Source: Buddleja alternifolia
Taxonomy: Eukaryota > Streptophyta > Magnoliopsida > Lamiales > Scrophulariaceae
Direction: 5' to 3'
Assembly (NCBI GenBank): GCA_019426215.1
Contig: CM033397.1
Coordinates: forward strand, 22,942,480 to 23,006,479
DNA: 64,000 nucleotides
Part shown: piece after piece, positions 32,711 to 44,167 of the stretch
Position numbering within the stretch: position 1 is the first letter of the stretch
Layout: each line of letters opens with the position of its first letter
Program-made: the position numbers and the translations under genes
Notes under the pieces: generated by a model
Databases searched by the model: none
Told to the model about the DNA's origin: nothing
Seen by the model: the letters and a program-made list of their open reading frames with translations, nothing else

Positions 32711-34014
32711 TCCGATCCCTTTGGTGAAAATAAGCAGAGTTCTCTGCTCAGAAGGCCATATGATGCTTTTGTCAAATTAATCAGCACCGTGAAGCTCTGT
32801 ATGTAATGTGCTGTTCGTTATGGTAATTGCCATAGTTCTACATAAATTTTCATGTTTAGTTGGTGTAACAAATATGATGAAGCTCTTACAGTATGGTTAA
32901 TATATATACGTAGAATGTGATCCCATAACCCTCATATTAGTTTTATTTTCTGAAATGCTGCGTTATATGTATCCGATATATGTTTTATGAACTTTCTTTA
33001 CTTAATGTTAACTTTTTTGTTGTCTTTGAAGTGTTTTAACATGACGGTATAAACCTGTGAATGAAAGTGTAAAGTACTAAGTTTTATTTCAAGGGAGAAA
33101 ATAAACATTAATTGTATCTTTGTATATAAACAATTTGAGCTAGCATTCATGAGGGCAATGTTTGATTTAAATTACTCGAGTAAGTTATGCCAACTTTTTT
33201 ATGATAAGTATTGGTTTATGAGATTAATGGCCTCTTGATGTGATAAATGACATACACCTCAAGAACTTCTTATACAATATTCCAATTCTTCCAAAGTTGT
33301 CAAATTCTTTAAGATTGTGTATCAACTTTATAGGTTTTGGTGACAAATTTATTTATTTGGATTAAAATTTTGGATTACAATGAAATGTAACTTTTTAACA
33401 CTCATTTTAAGTTGTTATGTCATTAACTCAAGAAAAAATCAAAACGTATGAAGTCTGCAAGCACAACTCAAATTGAAAAATCCAATTGATTATCCAATGC
33501 CGGCAAAGAGGTGGTGGATAGCATGGATATAGGCCGAAGCCGTGTGTAGCATTAGGTCATCGGGAAATTGTTGTTTATGTATGCACATGTATAGTTATCC
33601 ACCAAACTTCTACATTAGACCTCGCAATTAATTTGACAAATATAGAAATGTAACTAAGATAGTTGTTAGAATATTTTGAATTTCTTAAGTATATATCTTT
33701 TGGTTCCTTAATTCCGTCCAACCATTATTAGTATGTAATTTAAGTTGTGAACTGTTAAATTATACATTATAATATATGTGTATATGTATACTATATATAT
33801 ATTTATTGTTTTTAAGATAAGGGCTATTACACCCACATTCAATATCTCGCGCCACTCGAATAGTATCTAAATGAGAAGTATCAAATCTTTTAACGGACAT
33901 TATTTGATTATGCTTGTTTAACTTACTTGGCCGTCTCCCACTGCTTCAACTTTTGCTTTCGCACAAATAGTAAAGTATACTAAATAGACATAATAGAAGA
34001 GTACACATTCATAA
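32711..34014. other. 3' flank of the small gene and intergenic DNA
   Basis: AT-rich, with likely 3' UTR and poly(A) region in the first ~400 bp. No further gene, LTR or inverted repeat was recognised. Around 33770-33805 there is an imperfect (TA)n stretch. Confidence 0.4.
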
Positions 34015-34138
34015 AATATACAAGGTTAATTACATTAACTATCCTTCTTATTTGGTATAATTACAGTTCAGTTCACTTATTTTGGACTGTCATAACAAGC
34101 GTGACGAAATCTGTAAATTTCAAGCTTACCCTGGTTTT

Positions 34139-34175
34139 AAAAAAATAAAAATAAAAATAAAAATAAAAATAAAAA
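34139..34175. repeat. (AAAAAT)n simple repeat
   Basis: Tandem aaaaat units within the foldback element, between its outer and inner left arms. Confidence 0.9.
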
Positions 34176-34390
34176 GGGTTAATTACATTAATACCCTTTT
34201 TATTTGTGTAATTGCAATGCAGCTCGCTTTACCGAATTATATAATAGACACCCCTTTTATAATAAAGCTTTACACTCACCCCCTACGACTAACTTCCGCT
34301 ACTTTTTTTTTTCCTAATTTAAAAATCCTTTTTATATTTTTTCATAAATAAATTTTTAAATTTTCTTTTTTAGTTTAATTATAAACTTAT

Positions 34391-34414
34391 GTGTGTGTGT
34401 GTATATATATATAT
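34391..34414. repeat. (GT)n(AT)n simple repeat
   Basis: gtgtgtgtgtg followed by tatatatatata. Confidence 0.9.
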
Positions 34415-35057
34415 TTGTTTTCTTTCAACCTTTTTAATTTATTAATTGCATTGAATTATGATATTGTTCCTAAAATAAATAGAAAATCAAATTGGCATAA
34501 ATCATTAGATATTTGTTTTCACGTTGAAAAAAATAATCGAATCGACATAAATCTGAATTTGCACTTTATTATCAAGATGTTAACAAGTTTTTTAATGAAA
34601 TTATTTATTTAAGACTAAATTAAAGTTATAATTACATCCTCTTTAATATGAAAAATTACATTCATCCCCTCAAGGGCAAAATAGGAAATTCAAAAAATAT
34701 TTTTTTATGATGTTAGCAAATTCCGTTAGTTTTTCAATGTAAGGGGGCGATTATAAGGTTTTACTATAAGAGAAGGTATTTGTTATGTGCTCTCAAAATA
34801 AGTAAATTAAATTATAATTACACGAAATAAAAATGTTAGTTAGTGTAATTATCCCAATATAAAATAAGATATGATGTTATGGAAGTATGCATGGCAATTA
34901 CTACTAACACATAGCATTTCATACTAGCACGTGGAAGGAGACACACTTTGGATTTTAATTTTTTATAATAAAATTATATAGTACCTAATGTGCGTCCGAT
35001 TCACTCCAATAATATTTATATTAATAAAAGAGATAATTTGAGTAATATAGGGAGATA

Positions 35058-35610
35058 TGTTGAATAATATGAGTGTGAAAATGTAATAACACATCATATA
35101 ACGTGGTTCGGTCGAATATGATCCATGTCCATGGATGTGTAAAGTTCATCTCCTCTTTTTCTTTATAGTTTATACATATTTAACAATGGATGCCTCCTTT
35201 CATTCATCCTCTAAAGTGACTATTTATACAAAGTTGGATATGCCTTGATATGGCAGTCAAATAAATGCTTGGTCTTCTTTCCTTAATTACATAAATTTAT
35301 TAAGATTAATTATAATCTTCTTAATTAGGCTAAATCCAATCAAGGGATTAGGCCTAATAAATCAGAGATATTGGGCTTGATTTCCTCCTCCTGCTTTGGA
35401 AAGTCTTCTGTTTAGTAAGATCTTATCTCCAGTCTCTCCATAAATAGATTTGCCATATTTCCACTAGTGCAAGTCAATCAAGTCTTCTAGCAATGCTGAG
35501 TCGGGTTGGCAGCCTTCTAGAAGAATCCAAGCGCACCTTCTTAATGGGTTTTAGCCCACTAAACATTGAGTTTGTTAGCTTAGCCCAAGGTCCAATTTTC
35601 ACCTACATCA
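35058..35610 (-). repeat. 3' LTR of outer Tat-like element
   Basis: On the minus strand it begins TGATGTAGGTGAAAATTGG and ends ATTATTCAACA, 553 bp long. Its start resembles that of the inner element's LTR (TGATGTGAGTAAAAATTCG), and a GAGTTGAGGGGACTATTGA polypurine-like tract precedes it. No 5' LTR is in the window. Confidence 0.7.
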
Positions 35611-37205
35611 ATAGTCCCCTCAACTCTACAGTTTGACTTGTCAAACTGTGAGAGTTGCAAAGAAAATGTTGTAATGGACAAGATGAGAATGCTGTAGTGC
35701 TGCTCAAACAGCAAAGCTGCCTAAGCAGCAAAGCTCCGACTTCTTCGGATGGGTTTAGAAAACTCTAGTCTTATTTGGCTTTTTGTACTCCTCTCCTTCT
35801 TTTAGTGACTAAAATTCAAAATTCCATTCTTCCGGGGAGCTTACAAATTTGGCTCTTACAGCATTCTTAGCTAGGGCGTATAAGATTCATTAGATTGGCA
35901 GTAGCAGGGGTTCGCCAATTGCTGTGGTGGTGGTGCCACTTGCTGTACTGGAAGTGAATCTTCTTTCTTCCCCATGTTGGCCCTACTGTCAGTTTGCAGC
36001 CACGATTGGCACAACCTCCAGCTACATCGTCACCTCGCTCAGGTCATAGGGTTCCAGCTCGTCCAGGTTGTGACCTAGCACGAGTTAGAGAAAAAGATCG
36101 ACTACTCCAGAGGCTTCTTTAGATATTCCTCTCAAAGATCTTTTCAATCTCCAGCTATGCGAGCTTGCTCTTAAGCCAAGGTACTCCTCAATGTTTGTGC
36201 CAAAAAGCATGGATCCAGTTATGTTAGCAAGAGTTTATGAAAAGTATGGATAACTTCTTTAATTGCACCACTTGGAATCAACGGCTACTTAAGAGGCTAT
36301 TGAGTTGTCTTTAAACAAGGGGTGTTGGTCTTATTTTGTAGGCTTTAGCCCAAGCATGTCGCTGAGGCTTTGTTAGCTTGAGCTTACGGGCATTCTTCCA
36401 AAATTGAATAAACATATGTGGTTGCACACACTTGTAATATCTATCCGAAAGTTGGGAATTCTTCGCACGTGCTTACCTTTCTAGGTAAGAATACCTAGTG
36501 AAGTAACTTGGCTGGAGCACCAGCCATACCTGCATTGCTAAATGGACTTCAGCTCTTCTTTATACACTAACTTTGGAGCTGGACTAAGACTTCATTTCCT
36601 CAATGAAAGGAATTCCTCGATCTATATAGATCTTTCTTCCTACCATCTTTTTCTTCATTTCCTCCATCCTTTTATCCATGAACTCCAGCTGATCTAACTT
36701 TTCCTTCATTCCATGGTATCCCTAAAGAGATCGGGTAGACTTCTGATTGTTAGTCTCGTCCTTGAAGCTTTTGCCTCTTCCTACTCAACATTGCGGTTGA
36801 CGTACCTAGAGATCTTCCCTCCCAGGTATGCCATTATATTGGTGTTGTTGCTGAGGGCACAACTCTTTCTCCTCGTCTATTTTTTCCACTGCTTAGGTTA
36901 GGGTACCCGACCTTCCTGGACTTCATCTTTCCCAAGACTCAAGGGACGAGTTTGGCATCCCTTTAGGACTAGGTAGTTTCTCCGTGGCCTATTCTAGTCT
37001 TTCACTCCTTCTTGGCCCATGCATTCTGTCCTTGTGGCTCTTTTTTCATCATTTTCTTTAGGGGTGATATCGTAATTACCCCTAATATCCACATTTCCAG
37101 CCTTAGGTGTCTCATTTGGTGGTGAGGACACTAGATAGTTACTTTTTTTTGTTCCTGCATACCTGTATTCTTAGATTGTAATGTAGCTGTGATAGCTTCG
37201 TGCAC
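35611..37205 (-). other. Internal (3' non-coding) part of outer Tat-like element
   Basis: Holds no intact frame. Phrases such as cctggacgagctgg (minus strand) recur in the corresponding part of the inner element near 58360-58375. The fit to a 3' untranslated region of a Tat-like element is by position. Confidence 0.5.
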
Positions 37206-37397
37206 TGATAAGTTCATATTTTATGGGATTTTATAGCCTTAATCTAGGTACTTTTGATTGACATTGGTTGATGTATTCCCACATTATGCTTTGATGATGT
37301 TATTTATATGTGTGCATGGATAAAATATGAAAATGATCAATTCAAGGTTGTGAAGTGGTGGAAAAAGTCGAAGAAAAGAAGAAAAGTAAATAGCAGT

Positions 37398-37565
37398 TGA
37401 AACTGCGGTCTCGAATCTTGCAAACTGCGCTCTACCAAACCGCAGTCTCAAATCTGCCCAACCGTGGTCTACCGAACTGCGGTCTCAAATCTTCCAAATT
37501 GTGGTCTACCAAACAATGGTTTCAAATTTGTGAAACCACAGTTTACCAAACCGCGGTTTCACGTC
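37398..37565. repeat. Degenerate tandem repeat, about 36-40 bp units
   Basis: Repeated units of the form accaaaccgcagtctcaaatctgc vary around gcggtctc/gcggtttc. At least five copies are visible. It is non-coding and lies inside the solo LTR. Confidence 0.7.
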
Positions 37566-37795
37566 TGCTACCCTAATTATAAATAGTCGTCTTTAGATCA
37601 ATTTTTGGAGTTTTATAGACACTTTTGAGAGTTGGAACTAAGCAAAAATTAGAGGAAAACAAGAGAGAAGTCAAGGAATTATCAAGAGCAAGGATTCATC
37701 CTTTGTGATAGCGAGTTTTCAACATTTCTTTTTAGATTAATTTGATTATGTCTATTATAAATATTGATTTATATCCTTTTGCACTTGATGTGAGT

Positions 37796-38352
37796 AAAAA
37801 TTCGTCTTTGGGCCAAGCTGGGTAGTCCAATACCTTATAGGCCCAAGCCCAATGGTTTTATGGACGTGGATCATTCTAGAAGATATTATATTAGGACATA
37901 CTTAGCTGGAGGCCCCGGCGACCAGACCTGCACAGGTAGGGCAGTGCTAATTATAGACAGTCTGGAGACAAGATCTAATCAATCACCAACCTTGCCAAAT
38001 ATAGACCTGCGGAGATCAGCCCTGAGATTCTATATAATTACCATTATACCTTATTAAATATATCCCAAAATAGAGGGATCATGATTTATTCTCATTACCT
38101 TATGTATTTTAGGCATAGTTGACTTACCATTCTAGCCTACCCATCAATTATTTGTATAAATACCCCCTATGAGGATGAATAAACCAAACTACCATTTACA
38201 CCCGTGGACGCAGGTCTTCCTTAGACTGAACCACGTAAATCCCTTGTTATTTACAGTATTTCTCTTACACTATATGTTAAAATCTCACCATAGTACTCAT
38301 ATTATTCCATATATTAATATAAATATTATTGAGGTGAAATCCACATACATCA
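37796..38352 (+). repeat. 5' LTR of inner Tat-like element
   Basis: 557 bp with TG..CA ends. It contains tttgtataaatacc (a TATA-like box near 38150) and is followed directly by the primer-binding site. Confidence 0.9.
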
Positions 38353-38371
38353 ATTGGCGCCGTTTGTGGGA
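38353..38371 (+). other. Primer-binding site of inner Tat-like element
   Basis: attggcgccgtttgtggga directly after the LTR. TGGCGCCG-type sites are usual in Tat/Athila-like gypsy elements. Confidence 0.75.
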
Positions 38372-39630
38372 ATATTGAGCGAGACGTGCGTTATACTTAT
38401 CTTTTTGTGAAACTATATAGAATATATGTATATATATATAAATAGAGTAGATGGTACGAAAAAGAAATCTGTTGAGGTTCACGTGCAGAAATCTTTTTGG
38501 CCTCCAATTTCGAAACAAGCTTGGGGAATCAACTATGAGTATAATCTTTTTATTTTCCATCCTATGTTTACATAACACATTTCTGCAGGGGAATAATTTA
38601 CGTGAATAGCAGGTGAAGAGGTAAATATTTTCATTAATACTCAAGCTTTGAAATTCTCACATAAGCACATGCCATATACTACTATTGCTGTTTAAGGTAA
38701 TTCATGTCATTTAGCAAACAAGACTAGTGCAGGGCATTTCATGTCTGCATTAATTATTTCATGCCTCCTAAAAATGATTATCTATTATGGCAACATGTAC
38801 AGTAATTTTGGAAACATGGCATGGATGGATCGATTTTGTCTCTCATAGTAGTTTTGGAGAATTACCTAAAATATAATTGATTTGAGATTTAATTAGAGCT
38901 TGTTTCTCTTTTGGCCAAAGGCGGACAATTGATCGTTTTAGAAATAATTTTTAGATCATCAATATCAAATTTAATAGGGTTTAGTCAGAGTTTTGTTTAT
39001 TTTAAATATGCACAACATTATAGATAATGTTCATCAAAAACATAAATTTGTAATTTTCTAATAAGTATTGATATTTACTTTAAATTGATAACAAGTCATC
39101 ATTTACTTGGATGATTATTTTAATTGTTGGATATGAGATTTCGTTTGAGGTTAAGAATACTTGCAGAAACTTTATCAATAAAATTTACAATTTAGTGTCA
39201 ATCGTGCAAAAACTTCCATGTTAAATGTATAAATATTTACATGCCATGATAAAGATGATATCATTGGATTTTCCATGTGATTGAGATATGACCTTCTATG
39301 CTTATATTAATTCCTTTTTTATGTTGTCATGCGGAGTAGGAAAATTAAGCCACACAAATAGAATAAGATCATGCTCTTATATTATATTATTTTTAATTGT
39401 GGAATAAGTCAGGCTACTTACGATGTTTTGTTAAATCCTCAATTATCTTATGACATTGAAATGGAAGGTCACAAATAAAAAGGAAAATCCCTAAGTTTCA
39501 CTCTATTTTTGGAGAACACGGATTAATAATAAATCGGGAATGCATAGTTTGCTTTAATGTTTTTGTGAAGTCCTTTTTATAGATCAGCAACGAATCAAGG
39601 CGTTGGGGAACTAGCTACGCAGGTATGGAA
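38372..39630 (+). other. Leader region of inner Tat-like element
   Basis: About 1.26 kb of AT-rich, non-coding sequence between the primer-binding site and the tandem-repeat region. No gene was seen. Confidence 0.5.
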
Positions 39631-39639
39631 AATCCAGGT

Positions 39640-40720
39640 GTGGCGACCCAGGTAAGAAAGTGTGACCAAGGCTACCCAGCAAATGTGAAAAAAAATCGGT
39701 AATAGCTGGAGCAGCTAAGGCTGCCCAGCAAATGTGAAAAAAATCGGTAATAGCTGGAGCAGCTAAGGCTGCCCAGAAAATGTGGGAAAATCGTTAATAG
39801 CTGGAGCAGCTAAGGCTGCCCAACAAATGTGGGAAAAATATGTAATAACCGGAGCAGCTACGGCTGCCCAGTAAATGTGGGAAAAATGACGGTAATAGCT
39901 GAAGCAGCTAAGGCTGCTCAACAAATGCGGTAATAGCTGAAGTAGCTCATGCTGCTCAGTGAAGGTGGGAAAAGACGGTAATAGCTGATGCAGCGAAGGC
40001 TGCTCAACGAAGACGGTAATAGCTGAAGTAGCCATAACTGCTCAGTAAAGGCAAAAAATGACGGTAGTAGCTGAAGCAGCTACGGCTGCTGGGCAAAAAA
40101 ATGACGGTAATAGCTGAAGCAGTTCATGCTGCTCAGCGAAGGTGGGAAAAGACTGTAATAGCTGATGCAGCTAAGGCTGCTCTACGAAGACGGTAATAGC
40201 TGAAGCAGCTAAGATTGCTCAGCAAAGGCAAAAAATGACGGTAATAGATGAAGCGGCTTAGGTTGCTCAACAAAGGACGGGAATAGTTGAGGCAACTCAT
40301 GATACTCAGCAAAAGACGGTTATAGCTCATGCAGCTAAGGCTGCTCAGCAAAGACGGTAATAGGTGAAGCAGCCAAGGCTGCTCAACAAATGCAAAAAAT
40401 GACGGTAATAGCTGAAGCAGCTAAGGCTGCTCAGCAAATGCGGTAATAGCTGAAGTAGCTCATGCTGCTCAGCGAAGGTGGGAAAAGACAGTAATAGCTG
40501 AAGCAGCTATGACTGCTCTGTAAAGGCAAAAAACGACGGTAGTAGCTGAAAGAGCTAAAGCTGCTCAGCAAATGCGATAATAGCGGAAGCAGCTCATGCT
40601 GCTCAGCGAAGGTGGGAAATAATGGTAATAGTTGAAGCGGCTTAGGCTGCTCAACAAAGGATGGTAATAGCTGAGGCAGCTCATGCTACTCAGCAAAGGC
40701 GGGAATCCAAGTTAGGTCTT
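39640..40720 (+). repeat. Minisatellite with units reading AEAAKAAQQ
   Basis: More than 20 tandem units of about 36-55 bp have the core ggtaatagctgaagcagcta followed by aggctgctcagcaaa. Where the frame is open, each unit reads IAEAAKAAQQ, an alanine-rich helical motif. Linkers vary (ggcaaaaaatgac, ggtgggaaaagac), and this breaks the common frame. It lies just before the recognisable Gag domain and may represent an expanded Gag N-terminal region. Confidence 0.9.
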
Positions 40721-40779
40721 TGCTTAACTAAAAGGAAACGTAAAAAGATTCCATAACAAAGTCATGGATATTATTCAGA

Positions 40780-41480
40780 AATGAACATCATGGAAATGGG
40801 AAATGGAGACGAAAATGTCGAGAGAGGGAAGAAGGAAATGATATCCCCGCATAGGGATGAACAGTCCATACCTGAGACGCCGGCACACCTGGTGAGGCGT
40901 TTGGCAAACAACTTGCAAGATCCAAATGGATCGAGGGATTCTATCCATGGAATCCATCATGAGGGAGGAATTGCCAAGAGACTTCAGGGTTCTCTCCATC
41001 ATACCTTATGAAGGAACAATAGATCCAAAGAATCACTTATATACTTTTCGAAATTTTGCTTTGTTGCACAGGTATTCCGATGCTATCAAATGCAGGGTCT
41101 TCTAGACTACGTTAGCCAAATCTGCACGACAATGGTTCAACCAACTTTCTGATGGGTCCATTGGATCCTTCTCGGAGTTTAGCTCGAGGTTTTTGCATCA
41201 ATTTGCTAGTAGTAAGAGGCACGAGAAAACTTTTCTGAGTTTGTTCAACATCAAGCAGAGAGGAAGCGAGATCCTACGAGCGTACGTCAGGCGTCTCAAT
41301 GCAGCTACACTGGAAATACGATCTGCAACGTTCGACCTGAAAGTAAGTACTTTCACACAAGGTTTGAGGGAAGGAGATCTCTTCAAATCACTCACCAAGA
41401 CGCCAGCCTGGGCTTCGACGAATTACTCGGCCCCGCTGAGAAGTACATCAACATGGAAGACGCGCAAATCATGAGGTGAT
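40780..41480 (+). pseudogene. Gag of inner Tat-like element
   Basis: Retrotransposon Gag (Retrotrans_gag) signatures are RQWFNQLSDGSIGSFSEFSS followed by RFLHQFASS, LRAYVRRLNAATLEI, FTQGLREGDLFKSL and KYINMEDAQIM. The frame has an in-frame TAG near 41103 where the family has glutamine, and a frameshift near 41410. It ends at TGA 41478-41480. Gag would form the particle that packages the RNA. Confidence 0.8.
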
Positions 41481-41560
41481 CCGAACAAAAGAAGGACAAG
41501 CCTGAGGAGGACAATCGCAATAAGACTCGTAGGAGTGGTTGGACATCTAATCCAGCCCTG

Positions 41561-42990
41561 GTGGCCTTACCTGGTCCAGTCATCGATTACAAAATGAGGC
41601 ACATCACCATTCAGTCCATACCTAGATCAGGTACGGAGCAAGAAGTGTTGCGGGTAGATGAAGATGAGGACTGGAGGACTGAGATCATTCGATATCTCAC
41701 TCAGGGTGTACTCCCAGAGGAAAGGAATGTTCGACTACATCTACAAACCAAAACTAATAAATTTGTTATGATCGATGGTGTGTTGTACAAAAAATCATTT
41801 GTACAACCACACCTGAGATGTGTATCATCGAAAGAAAGAGACTACGTGCTAAGAGAAATTCATGAAGGAGACTGCGGCAGCCACATAGGAAGATCAGCCT
41901 TAGCTGGAAAGACTTTAAGGGCCGAGTATTTCTGGCCATCCCTTAAGGATGGTGCGACTAACCTGGTAAAGAAGTGCGAGCAATGTCAGTTACACGCCAG
42001 CCTTATCCACCAACCTGCAGAGGCGATGCGTGCCATGAGTGTCCCATGCCCCTTCGCCAAGTGGGGTGTGGACATTGTGGGACTTTTTCCCATAGCAAAG
42101 GTTCAAAAGAAATTTTTATTGGTGCTAGTGGACTACTTCAGCAAGTGGGTGGAGGCCGAAGCCCTAGCTAGGATCACGGAAGCAGAAGCCATCAAGTTCT
42201 TTTGGAAGAACATCGTTTGCTGATTTGGCATACCTAGAGAGATCGTAGCTGACAATGGAAGGCAGTTCATCGGAGTTAAGCTGAGGAGGTGGTGCGAAGA
42301 GCTAGGAATCCAGCAACGCTTCAAACCAATGGTCAGGTACAGGTTACTAATAGAATAATTGTACAAGGTCTAAAGACAAGTTATGTCTATACCCTTTCTT
42401 TACGATTGCATGTCTTTTATATTAGCCTTTCAATTTCATAAAGAATACATAACTAATATGCTCGCGGAAAACACCCGAACCTCGGTTGTATAGACTGGAG
42501 GGAGCGGGTGGGAATGGGGTTGAGGAATTACAATCAGTTTTATGGTCAAATCGGACCACCCCAAAGTCTACTATAGGAGAGAGTTCTTTTCACCTTGTGT
42601 ATGGAACAGAGGCGGTCATACCTGCAGAGGTCCGGGTACAAACCCACCGGGTCAGGTACATCGAACCTAAGCAAAATAGGAGCGACTAAGGGAAGAGCTG
42701 GACCTGATCGAGGAAAGTAGAGACAAGGCATACCTGAGGATAGAGCAGTACAAACAAAGGATCATGCAGGACCAGGAAACAAAGGTAAATGCCAGTCTAC
42801 AGGTGGGCGATCTGGTACTCAAGAGGGTAGATGCAGTGCGCACAGTGAAGAAGTTGAAACCTAACTGGGAGGGTCCCTACAAAGTAATCAAGGTGTTAGC
42901 AGAAGGAGCGTACGAACTGGAGGATAGTGAGGGAAAATTACTCCCTCGCCCATGGAACATGCAGAATTTGAAAAAGTTTTACATTTGATT
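41561..42990 (+). pseudogene. Integrase of inner Tat-like element
   Basis: The zinc-binding region (HEGDCGSHIGRSAL..CEQCQLHA: HHCC) is followed by the core domain: KWGVDIVGLFP (first D), LVDYFSKWVEAEA, and IVADNGRQFIG (second D). A TGA at about 42221 sits where tryptophan or another residue is expected before FGIPREI. About 100 bp of foreign sequence (about 42382-42480) interrupts VQGLK / LEGAGGN, removing or displacing the catalytic-Glu region. The C-terminus resumes as ESSFHLVYGTEAVIPAEV and then LKPNWEGPYKVIKVLAEGAY, to the end at about 42988. Confidence 0.85.
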
Positions 42991-43026
42991 ATTTGCAATT
43001 TGCTTTGTTTTGCAATGTATGAACTC

Positions 43027-43216
43027 TGTTGGTCCCAAGTGGCATACGAAAGGGTCTAGAAAGGGGGGGGGGGTTGAATAGACCCTGAAGTCTTTTTCTA
43101 CTTCAAAAAGATTCATATTAAAAAAGTTTTGCACGCTTGAAATGTAGACGCTTGACTGAGTGTTTACTTGAATTACAGACGCTTCGGCTGAGCATCTAAT
43201 GAAGACTGTTTTAGAA
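43027..43216 (-). repeat. Truncated 3' LTR of SIRE-like element
   Basis: Matches 55000-55190 (tgttggtcccaagtgg to gttttagaa) and then switches to protease-side sequence, so about 1.35 kb of the LTR is missing. Confidence 0.9.
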
Positions 43217-43219
43217 CCT

Positions 43220-43443
43220 GAGGTTCTAACAAAATGTTTTAGAACATCACTTATCATGATGTTCCCCCTATGAACAGTCCCTATACCTTTGGTTTTACCT
43301 TTGGAGTTATCACCAAATACAACCTGAGGACCATTGGCAGCTTGATAGTTGATCAGAAGATCCTTGGAACTCGTCATGTGCCTTGAAGATCCACTATCGA
43401 AGTACCAAACAGATGTATCGGCTTTGGCTCTAGGTACCTGCAA
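43220..43443 (-). pseudogene. SIRE-like protease fragment
   Basis: Encodes VPRAKADTSVWYFDSGSSRH followed by MTSSKDLL, the copia protease active site, then FGDNSKGKTKGIGTV. The frame then runs into the truncated LTR. The preceding linker (TRQVWVPKVEIQTN) lies at 43450-43565 and continues beyond the CACTA insert at 52821. Confidence 0.85.
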
Positions 43444-43584
43444 TCAAAAGGGAAGTTCTAGTTCTATTTAGGTACCCATTGTTTCTTAGGTCCTTCAACG
43501 TTGGTAGCACCGTTAGTTTGAATTTCAACTTTAGGAACCCATACTTGCCTAGTCTTCATTGTAGGCACTATTGCAGAAATGACC

Positions 43585-43870
43585 TATTACAGCGGTTTTT
43601 TAGGGCATACTACAGCTGTTTTAACCGTTTTCATAGGTATCGCTGTTATATGGTTTGGACCTATTACAGCGGTTCCATAAAAACCGCTGTCATAGGGTGA
43701 ATCCTATGATAGCGGTTCCGGCCGGAACCACTGTCATAGGGTTAAAAAAAAAAATTAATTCGAACCCTACGACAGCGGTTCTGGCTGAATCGCTGTCAAA
43801 GGGTTCGAATTAATTTTTTTTTTGTAACCCTATGATAGCGGTTCCTTCCTAAACCGCTGTCATAGGATCG
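43585..43870. repeat. CACTA left subterminal repeats
   Basis: Nine or so copies of a unit close to cctatgacagcggttcc, in both orientations, often as inverted pairs (cctatgatagcggttccgg / ccggaaccactgtcatagg). Confidence 0.9.
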
Positions 43871-44167
43871 GATTTTTTTTCCTTTTTTTATATTTTGCAC
43901 CCTATTATGGTAATATTTTTGTACAGTAATATTCAATAAACTAACCCAACAAAGTTCAACTACACAGTAAAACATATTCAACATAAACAACAACCACCCC
44001 AAACTTACCATCTCTTTCCTTCAAGAACAAAATGTTATAATCTCTAACAAATGATCACGTGTTAATTTACAATCAATGAATTAAATTACTCATGGCAATT
44101 TAAATACAATAAATCAAATCACAATTTACAACAAGCCACAATGTACAAAAAATACATTACCTAATTT

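Larger units (their letters stand above)
34024..34855. mobile_element. 832-bp foldback element, MULE-like
   Basis: The inverted ends are ggttaattacattaac at the left and the inverse of gggataattacactaac at the right, with similarity continuing about 60 bp (to cacttatttt on each arm). The flanks aatatacaa and aatataaaa (34015-34023, 34856-34864) match at 8 of 9 bases. A second, inner ttaattacattaatacccttt arm starts near 34178, suggesting nesting or an internal arm duplication. An (aaaaat)n run separates the two arms. There is no coding capacity. Confidence 0.7.

Noticed and set aside
35058..35610. A solo LTR rather than the 3' LTR of an element
   Set aside because: A polypurine-like tract adjoins it and downstream segments match the inner Tat-like element in order, so it belongs to a larger interrupted element.
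39763..40351. Minus-strand open frames across the minisatellite
   Set aside because: They result from the tandem repeat having no stop in that frame; the plus-strand Ala-rich reading agrees with the Gag orientation.
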